The notes beneath the pieces are model-generated. The model worked only from the letters and a program-made list of their open reading frames with translations, was not told where the DNA came from and made no database searches. A DNA stretch of 64,000 bases from Corbicula japonica. Taxonomy: Eukaryota > Mollusca > Bivalvia > Venerida > Cyrenidae. Shown piece by piece: positions 1-11,700 of this stretch (position 1 is its first letter; each line of letters opens with the position of its first letter). The stretch covers positions 1,787,795 through 1,851,794 of the forward strand of contig JAZAYU010000122.1 of the NCBI GenBank assembly GCA_038501625.1, written 5' to 3'. Made by a program: the position numbers and the translations under genes.

Positions 1-69
1 AACTAAATTTATCCTGAACAAATCTTTGAATATTATGTTTTTGTTACCAGGAATGTAAATAGTAAGCGC

Positions 70-300
70 AGAGATAGCCTTGCATCAGCTAGATAGTTTA
101 TAAAAACCCTGAAATACTTATTATCTCTTTTTTTTAAATTTAATTTCATTTTCTTTTCTTTCTGGTATGCTCAATCATCTCCTATGTTTCGGGAGATAAT
201 GGAAGTAAAATGCATATCAATAAGGTACCTGCAGGAGTTGCTTTTCTTGTAGGTATTGATGATAATTGTTTAGTGACGAGAGAAGTATAACAGAACATAG
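70..300 (+). repeat. Dispersed repeat, uninterrupted copy
   Basis: This stretch matches a second copy at 2855-4515: both share a lead-in containing CAGCTAGAT, then GAAATACTTATTAT, then AAAATGCATATCA, AAGGTACCTGCA and GAGTTGCTTTTCTT, ending near AGCCAGTCTA. The copies differ at scattered positions, as expected of an old repeat or segmental duplication. This copy has no insertion, so it serves as the empty site for the element at 2902-4330. No coding potential is seen. Confidence 0.75.
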
Positions 301-2851
301 GATCTGGAGCCAGTCTAGCGCAAAGATATCGATTTTAATTTGTTGTTGTTGTTGTTGTTGTTTTTTTGCAAATAGTTTAACTGTCCATCATATTTGACTT
401 CACACTTTTTTGCAATCGAAAAGTAGCTAAAAATATAATTTGGGTAATTTAATGATTCAAATCCACAATTTGCTAATGAAAAACGCCAAAGTGCGTCACT
501 GTTTGCATTATATCATGTGCCTGTCTGGTTACCGGTGATCAATTCAGGGCCGTATTCAGAGCCGCAAAGGCACAGAGGTAAATTTCTAAGGGTGTTTGCG
601 GGGAATGCTCCATAAAAAATCGTGGTGTGCGATTTGGCGTATATTTGGGGTGTTTTTCATCAAATTTATGCTTCTAATGCTAAGAACTTAATACTGGATT
701 GATCAATTCAGTCTAAAACACATAAACACACGATTTGTCTTGGTCATTTCTCAAGTTTTCACCAAAGCAAGTACCCGTGTGTTTCACATCATTACTACTG
801 GTCTGCAATTATACTGTTTTGAACAATCGCATGAATAACTGCCGTCATCATAAAAAGCCTTTAAAAACTGTAATCTTTGTAAAAGATTCGCGGTGCATAC
901 ATATTAATGCTAATTTATTTTGTAATACTTTTTTACATTTTTAAATGTTTGTCTATTTTGGTATAAATTCCTCATGAAACATATAAGTTTTAAATCATTT
1001 TGAACGAATATTTCAACTGGTTTAATAGTTTCTTGTTTAAACTGTTTCAAGTTTATTACGCATATCACCAAAAACATGTTTTGGCTTTTAACAAGTAAAC
1101 TCGATTATAATGACATAGACATGAAAGAAAATTACAATTATGTCCTTAAAATTTAACTAGATAACTGGTTTAATATTAGAATATTATTAAACAGTTTATT
1201 AATTTACATTAATTGTAGTATTATAGAAAAACAATTAGTAGACCTAAAGAAATAGAATGAATCGTTCAGATTTTGCTCGGTTTATCGGCACTACTTGCTT
1301 GTTTGCAAACAATTTCATTATGAACGAAAGAGATTTGTTAAACAATATTACTTAAGAAGGCCAAATATGTTAAAATTTATAGAATTAATAAGTACAGAAA
1401 ACAAAAATGACTTACGTAATTTAGGACACTTGGCTGGAAAGATTTTGAGAGCTATTAACTCATTCTGACATTTTCTGTATACTATTATTTGTGATCTATG
1501 CATTTACATGTTTTATGCACTAAACTCATTTGCTTACTTAACCTATATTATCTGGCGTAAGCCGTTTCCTATGTATATGTTAAGACGTGAGCTAGTAAAT
1601 GTACACTGTTAACCTATATGTCGCCATGACCATAACTGCATATTCATCTATTTGTTAATGCTATTGCTGTTCTTTGTATGAACCTTAGCGCATGAATACA
1701 AGTTGAAAGTTGAAACGTAGGCGGTATCAAAACTGATGATAATGCTTGCCTTTCCCATACATTGATTATAATTATATTTAACACTCTTATCCAATTTAGT
1801 GTTGCTAAGTGCAAATAAAATGATAAAAGACTTTTGACAAATGTAACAATTGACTTTAGAGAAAGTGAATAGAGAAACATGACGATAAAAAATCAATGTC
1901 CATATAGAATCCATATAGAATACTCAGCAAGTTAATTCAATATAAACAAGGAGCGGACGTGTGTTTTGAATAGTAATATAGATTATTATAATTATATTTG
2001 CTTTAGCATTTAATTTGATATACTTTTTTTTCAAAGCAGCTTCTTCATTTAGCTTTAAGCTGCCTGTTAACATTTCAGGGTAAACTAATCAATGTTTCAG
2101 CAGTAGTAATTATTAATCGTTCATTATATAATTCCCATAAATGACCGAAAAGAGCGAATTTCGCCGAAATTCGGGACTTAAAACTACATTTTGGGGTCTG
2201 ACACAAAATGGGCAAGACATCAATTAGTTGCACGATCTTTAATCCATTGCATCTCTACCTCTGTAATATCGTTACAATGTAGTGACGCTGTAACAACGTT
2301 GGCTTCAAATAATGTATATTCACAAGTACATTGAGTTTGCAAGAATATTACATTACATTTACTTTGTTTACAGGCCATCTACAGTACAGTATAAATTTTG
2401 ATAATTTGAAAATTTTCGTCCTGATAATGTGACAAGGCACGTTTAACGACATTTCAAATTATTAGTAATTGAGGTGTAATTAAGTAATCACGTGGCTAAT
2501 GTAAAAGTAACGAAAATAGTAAAATTATTATTGGTATAAATGTAACAATAAATTACTTACCCATTGATTTGTTATATCCAGATGAAATCGAGAAAACTCG
2601 CCTAAAATCATTGATATAAATGAAAAAAAAATTGCTTTTAAAGACGGAAAGTAAATAGTCGTAAATTGATTCGCGACTTTAAGTGGTCTTGTTCAAATAT
2701 AAAAACAATTTTCAAGGCTATTTGGTATTCATGACTTTTCGTTGAATTTTCTCAAAACATTTTAAAAAGAAAGATTGGAAGCATGAGGTTTATTTGAAAG
2801 CATTGTCCTTCTAAAAACATTATGGTAGCCTATGAATTATAAATGATTCCG
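301..2851. other. Gene-free AT-rich stretch
   Basis: I see only short frames here and no splice-flanked coding exon. A short (TGT)n run lies at about 341-362. Nothing else could be assigned. Confidence 0.5.
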
Positions 2852-4515
2852 GTTAAGTTAGCCTGGCACCAGCTAGATGGTTTATTAACTAAAACACTGA
2901 AGACGGAACGTCAAATGCTCGCGATTCCTCCTAAAACACACGGATTAGGCAGTTCAATTCTGATGCCTCAGAAATCAAAAGATTTGAAAACATTATTGTT
3001 ATGTATAAAAATAAACGTCTATGATTGCGGGTTTTAATAGTGCAAAATTTCTTTTTAAAAATGATATTTTGTACGTAAAACAAGTCGTCGATATTCATAT
3101 TGATATGACAAAATTCAAATGTCCCATGTTACATTTGCAGCCATCCTTCTCTAATGATGCGTCAGTGGGCCGTTAAAAGACAGGGTATTTTACACATGTC
3201 GACTGCAACGTTGACGTGACATCATTGGCGCATATTTCTGTCAAAGTTGTTTGGGAATTAAAGAATTATTTACGAGCGAATGAACGAAATTTTGAATGAA
3301 GGGAATTTGTCCCGTGCGCGATAAAATATTGTAGCACAGTTTTTGATAACATAGTTGACATAAAAGTTTTTGTCTTTCAAGCTTACATTTTTGCAATGAA
3401 AATACACTTTTCATCTTGTTTGTGAAATTCACTGATTTTTTAGAAAGTCATTTACATTATTTCCGTAATCCGTAAAATTGTTTGTCCTTTCAAGTGTCCC
3501 CAAATAAGAAAACTACATTACATTTGTATACAGATAACTAAACGTTGTTCCTTTATTGAAAAATCATGCGTTGTATTTTAGAAGTAATTTGCCAATAAAA
3601 ATACACCTTTTCTTGCGATTACTTTGATATATAAATGATTGTACTTTAATGCTTAGTTATTTTCTATTAAGCAAAATAAATTGTCCACACCCAATGTCCC
3701 TCGACGTTAAAGTAAGCATAAAAGTTGACGCAAGTATATACTAATCAGTTAAATGCTTTGAAATAAATCAACATGCTGGAATATTTTGCAGTCACTTAGA
3801 ATTTCTTGACAAGGTATACTATTAAGACAAGAAACTTTCATTTTTAAGGATTTTTTAGTTTTATCCTATTTCCTTTCCCATAGATTAACGGCCTAGTACG
3901 TCACATAAATTTAAAGAAAAGATTAAAATATGGAATAATAGAAAAAAAGAACATCGCCGTGAAAATAAATTGAAATCTCTACAGAAAGAAGATTGAAGAA
4001 AGAATGTACCCGAATAAAAATACACATTATATGAAAGGGACACAAACGTGAATACTAAAGACGTGGTAAACTAAAACGCAAAATAATTGTAGACGTTAAA
4101 CTTATGCAAAACCGTATTTTCCAACAATGCTGCAAAACATAGATCGGTCATTAATTTAAAATGTCACATCAATATTTGGTTCAAACCCATATCTAACATA
4201 CGAAATATTCACCATTTCCGTGTACATGATGAATTTCATTTTCTGCGCTGCGAATGATAGCGTCAAAAAGACAGAATTTAACGTAATTTTACATGTAACG
4301 TCAAGGGTCACCAGTATTTGACGTTCCGTCTGAAATACTTATTATATAATTTTTATTTCGTTTCATTTGATTTTTTTCTGATATGCTGAACGTATGTTCT
4401 GGGATATAAGGGAAGTAAAATGCATATCAGTAAGGTACCTGCAAGAGTTGCTTTTCTTAGAGGTATTGACGATTATTGTATAAGTGACATGAGAATATAT
4501 AACAGACGAGAGCCA
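2852..4515 (+). repeat. Dispersed repeat, copy split by a nested transposon
   Basis: The left part (2852-2901) and right part (4331-4515) together match 70-300 continuously. The match stops at TGAA on the left and resumes at TGAA on the right, with about 1.43 kb inserted between. The interruption is explained by the mobile element at 2902-4330. Confidence 0.75.
2902..4330. mobile_element. Non-autonomous DNA transposon with 16-bp TIRs and 4-bp TSD
   Basis: The insert starts with GACGGAACGTCAAAT and ends with the inverse, ATTTGACGTTCCGTC. The flanks carry TGAA on each side, and the uninterrupted repeat copy at 70-300 has one TGAA at the matching point. That gives a 4-bp target-site duplication and a clean excision model. 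The interior (1.43 kb) has no recognisable transposase; the longest minus-strand frame (3241-3432) is not protein-like. The superfamily is not assigned: a 4-bp TSD is compatible with several cut-and-paste groups. Confidence 0.7.
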
Positions 4516-5173
4516 GTCTAAGGTTAAGAATACAGTCACTTGATACTTTGTTTATATAGCTTAGTATGAAGTTATGACCGATGTGGTCGAATTCAATATT
4601 TTTTCCAGTGATCATTACTCATCATGAGAAAATCGCGACATCAAAATTGTTACAGCTTTTGCTGATGAGCCAAATTTTAATTTGTGTTTGTCACGTGACT
4701 GTCAAGTTATCGATTACGTAATATACGATGTTGTTTACCTAACTTATCACTTGCAAATACCGCTACTACTCACGAACAATTCATCTGAGTTAAAACTTTC
4801 AATTACTCCAACATTATTTCAGATTACAAAAAGGAGTGTTTTCTTTTATGAACCGTGTTTTCCAGACCACCGGATTTAGAAGGGACCTATCTGGCGCGGA
4901 CCGACTCTGAAAAAAAAAGCAAGTTGAATTATGTAATGTAAAGATCAGAAAATGAATATACATTGTAATCACAATACACAACAGACAGTACTAATTTTAG
5001 AATAGAATAGATAGCGCTAGATATTCCTTTTTGGTGACCTCAAACGTCCATTAATTAATTTAAAATGCGACCGATGTTTTGGTCTATTTTGACTGGGAAG
5101 CACACTCTTAACTGCCAACTCCCCAAAGGATGCTCCCACTAATCAGATCCTGGATCGCTTTTTGTGACCATAA
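4516..5173. other. Gene-free stretch
   Basis: The frame at 4682-4879 lacks any recognisable domain, and no acceptor/donor pair flanks a coding block. I see nothing assignable. Confidence 0.45.
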
Positions 5174-5371
5174 TACAGTAAAAACCTTCATTAAGACCAC
5201 GCTGAAAATTAAGACCACCTCACATGTTTTAATAAATGACACCACTGTTCCAAAGTACCATTTTACAGTGTTGCACTATTTTCTACCTCAAAATAGAGAT
5301 TGTCCCATTATTACACATAAGACCACTTTTGTCTAGTCCCAAATGTGGTCTTATTTCGGTGTTTCACTGTA
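5174..5371. mobile_element. Palindromic MITE, TACAGT-type ends
   Basis: The left end begins TACAGTAAAAACC, with AAGACCAC repeated just inside. The right end is GTGGTCTTA then TTTCACTGTA, an imperfect inverse of the left. The total is 198 bp with no coding. The TA at the ends suits a Tc1/mariner-type target, but the driving transposase is not in the element. A degraded relative seems to lie near 59020-59130, with AAGACCAC and GGTCTTGATGG. Confidence 0.65.
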
Positions 5372-5949
5372 ATATGAGTGAAGTCTCCTTGAGCTGATCC
5401 TCAGAAAACCGATTATTAATAACCTCAAAAATTGGAGGTAAAGATTAAACTACATTCCCGTGATTTGTGCAAACGCTAGGTCCGAAAACAATCTTCTTCT
5501 ATTATAACATTTGCAACAAAATCAATAATAAAATGTGTCATGTCTCTTGTTTAAACATTTTCTTTTCAAAACTTTCAATTACATGTAAACAAATGTAGGG
5601 TATAGAAATAGGAACAAATACATGCAAGGTCAATATTTAATGTTTTCAATTATATTATGACACCACACTGGCATTCAGTTACAAACAGAAATTTAACTGC
5701 CAGAGTTGTCATACTTACCCTATTGGCTTTTACAGAGGGTGGTAATCGTTTAAAGGTGTCCGGTCTGACACGTATAAGGGCGAAAATATAAAGTGAGTTT
5801 ATTATCAAAATATATAATATTATTATTAATTTAGACTTAAGAAGACCCGTAAACAAAGTAAACATGATATGGCATTCATACACAATCAGAGTCAATATAT
5901 TTGAAACCAAAGTTGGTATAGCGTTACTAACATGGTAAAATGTACTTAC

Positions 5950-6081
5950 CATCGATCCTGAATAGTACAGATCAGCCCAAAGGTTTGGTGAAATTCGCTC
6001 TTGTTCAGCCATTGATAGACCTTTGATACTAGTACAATGAACAATAACCACATCTGCGTCATTGAAGTAGTCCACCTTGAA
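5950..6081 (-). CDS. Orphan internal exon, product unknown
   Basis: On the minus strand a 132-nt block (44 codons, phase 0 at both ends) is bounded by a CAG acceptor (next to 6081) and a GTAAGT donor (5949-5944). It reads from FKVDYFNDADVVIVH through SPNLWADLYYSGSM, which is protein-like: a beta-strand-like DADVVIVH followed by polar helix. The open frame spans 5650-6123, but the parts beyond the splice sites look intronic. A DADVVIVH strand of this kind occurs in the acceptor domain of some glycosyltransferases, but I cannot name the family. No partner exon was recognised within the window. Confidence 0.4.
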
Positions 6082-6523
6082 CTGTGAATAGGCAGCTGCA
6101 AATATACTAGTATACCCGGACACAAAAAAAACACCTTATTTTTATTGTTTTAACATTCTCTAAATAAAGTAAGAAATATATGACTTCATACTTTTTTCTT
6201 AGGGATATTCATCTCTTATAAGAGCCAATGACAAAAATAGTTTGTTTGTGTATTCATTTACCACGAAATGTTTTCTGATTCATGAATGGATTTAATAATT
6301 ACACTGTTTACCAGAATGCTTTTAGTTTTTATAAAGTGCGAATACCAAGTAGCCTCCGAGTCTACCAACACAGAGTGGTCGGTGGCAATACATTTTTCCT
6401 AGCGGGAATAATGCCAGATTCTAGTAACCATACCTTATCTTTTAAAATTGTCTATTATGCTGTTTCACTGTATTGTATGGATGGATTGCAAAATGATTCT
6501 AGTCGTTTGCTTGTCAAACTGCA

Positions 6524-7732
6524 TATACTAAACAACTTTTCTAAGTATACACCTGCGTACTGGGACATTACTAGCTTGATACGTGAACTATTGCCTAAAC
6601 TTTCAATAAAACATGCAAAAAATACTAACTGATTTATAAGTAAAATATTTTTCAAAATTACAGACAACTTGCTGCTTACAATCATTTAGAGTACTGGCAC
6701 CCACAGAATACACATTCACATCAGTGAATAATGAGTATGACCACCAACAGCGCGTATTACTGCAAATCACATTGATCTGATAAGGCGTTCGTGGCCGAGT
6801 GGTTAAGGTTTCCGACTGAGAATCACTTGCCCTTGTGAGTTCGAGACCTACCAGGGTCAAGATCTTTCATGTGAGGAAGCTAACCAGCTAGCTTGTGGAA
6901 CGTCGGTGGTTCTACCCAGGTGCCCGCTCGAGTCTGAAAATTGCCCGGAGGGGAACCTGGGGTCTTTCTCCACCATGGGAAGCTGGTTTGTCCACACCAT
7001 AATGTTCTCGTACAGAGGCAGGAGGGACATAAAACTGGGAAGTAACAACAACAACAACAACAACAACTGTTACAACAAAATCTGATTAAGCTTAAACAGT
7101 TCTAGGTGACTCATTTTGAGGAATCTTAAGCCCAAACCTGAAGAAGCGCGATTCCAAGTTGGCGAAGATGGCATGGTTGGTCCCTCCCGTTTCATACTCC
7201 TCTGCTAAGACCACAGTTTTTCTTTTGGATTAAGATCCGGAATTTTAGTACATCATGGATATCCTTCGGTGTGTTTTGGTGTTCGCCGAACGATGACACG
7301 GTGCATCATGCATTAACTGCATGAACATAAGTGCTTGGAAACATGGAGAGACAGTCGGAACACAAGGACTTGTCGCTGATATTCTTCAAAATTTAAGTTG
7401 CCTAGGATTAAAACCGCTGCAGTCCTCCTGTGCATTCACATACTGGTCAGCTCACAGCATTAAAAACTCCGCTTCAACAATATTTTCGCGATTTAACCGG
7501 TTACCGCTGAAGGAGGTAATAAGCCTTATTAACTGATTTTGTGAATTTGTATTCTGTGGCTTTCAGTACTCTAAACGATTCTGAGCACTCAGTTGTCTGT
7601 CAAAAATATTTTACTAATAAATCACTAATAATTTTGTGCATATTTTATTGAAAGTTTTAGAGCAATAGTTCAATTATCAAGCCAGTAATGCCCCAGTACA
7701 CGGGTGTATACTTAGAAAAGTTGTTACGTGTA
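6524..7732 (-). mobile_element. Tc1/mariner-like element copy 1, decayed, with nested SINE
   Basis: Long terminal inverted repeats of about 190 bp bound the element: the left arm (from 6524, AACAACTTTTCTAAGTATAC) is matched by the inverse of the right arm ending at 7732. The interior near 7200-7320, read on the minus strand, holds a broken transposase segment matching the open one at 61422-61778: ATGATGCACCGTGTCATCG, then a CCGGATCTTAATCC stretch in place of the PDLN-IEN motif. A SINE (6783-7068) has inserted into it. The ends are consistent with TA target sites. Not autonomous. Confidence 0.75.
6783..7068 (+). mobile_element. tRNA-derived SINE
   Basis: The head resembles a Ser/Leu-type tRNA, with box A TGGCCGAGTGG and box B GTTCGAGACC, both internal RNA polymerase III promoter elements. 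It is followed by a unique body with CCCGGAGGGGAACCTGGGG and an (AAC)n tail at 7047-7068. Short near-repeats on either side (ATCTGATAAG and ATCTGATTAAG) look like an imperfect target-site duplication. The body resembles conserved central domains of molluscan SINEs, a recollection rather than a search result. The insertion lies inside the Tc1-like element, so it is younger. Confidence 0.8.
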
Positions 7733-8600
7733 TTTCTGACTTTTCGTGCTTTCGGTGAAATCTACAAAAGGACTGGATAGAATGGCTTGATTCTAAAATC
7801 GAAATTTTTCTGTATGACTGAAATAAATCTGAATCATCGCCAAATAAACCACAATTGAAAGAAAGTGATTTAAATAATACGAAACAATTAGGTTAACGCT
7901 TCTGGCACATGTAAATATGAATATTACATGTATCTTTAAAAAGGCTATCAATAAACTACAATCATTATGACCGCGTTATTACAAAACACAAATTACAAAT
8001 ATAAAGCAAGGTCGATTGACTTTTTTGAGATTTTCGTTTATTGTATCCAGTGGTGGGGTAAGACACCAGAATTTCCAATTTCCCATCGATAAATGTAACC
8101 AGACGAATCAGCTGTCAAAATAGATGGCGAATCAGGTAAAGTAACGCAAGCAAATATGTTTTGTTCTCAAGAATGATTTTCACCATTATGTAATGATAAG
8201 ATAGTTATTTATGCTTAAATGCTTAAATAATAGGAGTTGTGCATGTAAGGACAGCATATACGAAGAAATATAAAGGTATAGTATAAATATTAGTGCATAC
8301 CCTATTGACGGAATATAGAAATGAATTCTGCATGGCTGTACTAAGTACTCCCATTAGCAATTACGTGGTATGAACGTTTACAGATCTATTTTATGGCTCT
8401 TGCGTGTATTCTAGAGTTATAAATATCTCAAACAATGATTATTTGTGGTTGGAGTCTCTGGATGAGATTTTCGTATGTTCTCGTTAATTTCCGTTGCTTT
8501 CTGTTCGAGATTTGGTTTGGTCATACTCGTAAAAGATTTTCATGGTTATTACATTGCATGCACCGGTTTAAAACGAAAGTAAACAAAAACAAACACGGAA
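7733..8600. other. Upstream region of the M6PR-like gene
   Basis: No exon, RNA gene or repeat family is recognised. The M6PR-like start codon follows at 8601, so the promoter and 5' UTR probably lie here, but I cannot point to a TATA box or start site with confidence. Confidence 0.35.
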
Positions 8601-8731
8601 ATGTTTGTACTGGTATTTCCTTATTTAATTGTGATAATTTCGTCGGTTTTATGTGAAGAATGCATGCTTGTTAACGATTGTAGTTGTAAAACATCAAAAG
8701 GAACGGTGGATCTCAGTAAAAGCAAGAACGA
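8601..8731 (+). CDS. M6PR: M6PR-like exon 1: signal peptide and start of luminal domain
   Basis: The ATG at 8601 begins MFVLVFPYLIVIISS, a classic signal sequence, then ECMLVNDCSCKT and GTVDLSKSKN. The donor is GA|GTAAGG (phase 2). The exon joins to exon 2 to read NEFTIYDD. It lies downstream of an unrelated longer frame in another phase. The start is chosen because it opens with the signal peptide. Confidence 0.75.
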
Positions 8732-11700
8732 GTAAGGTTTTGTCTATCTTTGTCATGTGACTGTTTCTCATTGCACATGACATTATTTTAATTTACTTCT
8801 GTCTTCCCTTATTACATGTTCTACAAATTATTCATGATAGCAAATGAATTCTTAAAAAAGCACAGTGAAAAAGTCTAGTCGAAAGGTCATTCACTGTTAT
8901 AATTCATTATTGTATATTGGTGTCGTGTTCTCCAACAAGTTGTCGCCAACTGCTGCCATAACTGCCATAACAACCTTAAGTTAACCCTATCTATCTATCT
9001 ATCTATCTCTGAATACTGCCGACTCCTCTTTCGAGTGTTAATGGCAGGACTTGGTGCACGTCGGAAGTGTTAGTAAGGTTGTGAGAGAATAAAGTCAAGA
9101 ATTGTGATCTTGGATGCCAAGACAAGTATTAAAATGTGTTAGTGAGTGCTAGATTTAACGGGGATTAAAAGTAAAAGAGATAAAAACAAAGAATACCCGA
9201 CTAGTATTGGATCCCAGCCACTGCCTGCTTGAAATGCTCAAGATCAGGCAGGGTTACAATATTAACGGGAAGTCTATTCCAAAGAGTGATACTATGAGGA
9301 AAAAATGAGAACTTGTGATAATCTGATGTGACCTGAATCTGTCTAAAACAGAGGGGGTGCATATGCCTGGTTTGTCTGTTCGGTCTTTGTATGTAAGAAG
9401 GGAGGTTTATTGCTACGATGTTATGGTATATTTTATAAAACATTATAAGTCTAGCATCAAGCCTTCGATGTTCTAAGGACCTCCAGCCCAGCTCCCCCTG
9501 CATAGCCGTGACACTGGAAAGAGGAGAGTAGTCTTGTTTGACCCATCTTATTGCTCGCCTCTGAACCATTTCCACTTTGTGGATGTTTGTCTTGGTGTAT
9601 GGGTTCCAGACAGTAGATGCGTACTCTACCTGGGGTCGGACCAAGGTCTTGTATGCCAGTTCTTTGACTTTTTGGTTGTTGGTTGTTATGTTTCTTTTGA
9701 TAAAGCCTAGGGATTTATTAGCATTAGCTGTAATTCTTGCTATGTGTGTGATGAAATTTAGCTCAGAAGAAAGATCTAACCCTAGGTATTTTGCATGTGT
9801 AACAGATTCAAGTGCTTGACCGTGGAGATAGTTTTTGTTTTTAATGACATGTTTATTTTTAGTAATGTGTAAGACTTGACATTTTGAGGGGTTAAAATCC
9901 ATGTCCCACGCCTTCTCCCATGCCTGCATCTTGTCAAGATCTTGTTGTAGCGTTAGTGAGTCTGCCAAGGAGTTGATGGTGAGGTAGATGGCAGTGTCAT
10001 CAGCAAATAGCCGGACTTGGGATTTAGAAACAGAAGACGGAAGTTGGTTTATATAGACGAGAAAGCATAGAGGACCAAGGACAGAGCCCTGGGGTACTCC
10101 AGAGGTTACCGGTACTTCCGTTGAGCATTCACTGTCTAGTATGACTTTTTGGCTTCCGCCTATGAGGAAAGAGCGAGTCCATTTGAGTATTTGAGTAGAC
10201 ACACCATATTCTTGAAGGATATAGAGAAGTTTTAGATGGTTTACCTTGTCGAAAGCTTTACTAAAGTCAAGTAAAATTAGGTCAGTTTGTTTGCCTGAAG
10301 CGATGTTATTGGTTAGATAGTCAGTTAGTTCAATGAGTTGTGTTTCACAGGAGCGTCTTTCACGAAAGCCGTCCTGGAGATCATAGAGTATATTATGGGT
10401 AGTCAAGTGAGAGGATAGGTGGGATGCTACAATGTGTTCAAGGGTTTTACAGAGAATGCAGGTGAGAGAAATAGGACGGTAGTTTGCGGGGTCACTGGTG
10501 TCACCCTTTTTATGTATTGGGCACACGTTGGCCTTGGTCCAATCCCTGGGAATAGTTCCGGATTCAAGGGATCCTCCATACCCTCCATAAATATGCATTT
10601 TTATGCTTGTGCTACCAGTGAAGATCCAGAACAGCCAGCACATCAGTGTCTTCTGATCAGGATCCGCACTGGTAGCATTTTGGTCAGTAATAACCTAATA
10701 AATCAAATAGCGAACAGTGCAGATCCTGATCAGACGGCATGGATGAACCGGCTGACCTGGATCTACACTGTTCGCCCTTGCAATAAAGGCATATCTATGA
10801 AGGAAAGTTTAATGTTTGATATAACAGTATCCTTAGATTTCGGCGAATACCCTGGAAAAGTGTAAAAGAGACAATTTCAAAGTTGTTTGTCGTTTAATCT
10901 CTGCAGTCAAATATCAGAATTCGCATATACAATACAAATACAATGCAAAGTTAAAATCAATGTTTAAAAACATGTCATACATACCAATGCATTTATACCT
11001 GTAAAGTAACAAAACTCTATAAAGACTTAAAATTATCAAAGAATTTATCATTTGAAAAATTTTGCACAATAACAAATAGTTTCACTTTTACTAAAATCAA
11101 GAATAATATATAGTTTCTGATCATAGTCAGTATTTCATAAAATAAGTCTTTCTAAGTATTTCAATAATTTGGGGGAAATAATATTTTACTAATGAATATC
11201 TCGCTTTGCTTTTGAAAGAGGTAGTGACATAAATGTCTTTAACATTACTTTGAAAACTAAATAGTTTTAAAGAAAATCTATAATTTTCTTCTAAAACATT
11301 AAGGAACATATATACAGTATCCTAACTAAAATCATCCAACTCAAAGAGACATGTTAATTCATGACAATTAAAGAGACATTTTATTAAACAATAAAGAAAA
11401 TATGTAATTTTCTAATTTAGAACATTTAAGAACATATTTACAATATTGTGACTAAATATCTACTTAAAGAGACATGTTCCTTGATGACACTTAAAAACAT
11501 GTCTATGAAATGAAATTCACATTCAAATACTAAATAGTAAATGTAAGGTAAAATAAAGAATTTTGTAAAGATTCTCTTAACAATTCCTTAGATTATTTTC
11601 CAATTTTCTTGTTACATAAGAAAAATCTAAAATAATTACTTAAACAGAATATTTGATAATTAGTAAAAATTCTTAAGCTGAATTATTAAGCTTTTCATAC

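Noticed and set aside
6783..6865. Functional tRNA-Ser/Leu gene
   Set aside because: The boxes are present, but the acceptor stem does not pair and the sequence continues into a SINE body and (AAC)n tail; it is a SINE head.
6857..7066. Minus-strand frame starting with a Leu run
   Set aside because: The Leu run is the (AAC)n SINE tail read in reverse.
10419..10865. Plus-strand frame of 148 aa
   Set aside because: It runs antisense to LINE A and then through the MITE; the translation (SEDPEQPAHQCLLIR and so on) is the repeat read through.
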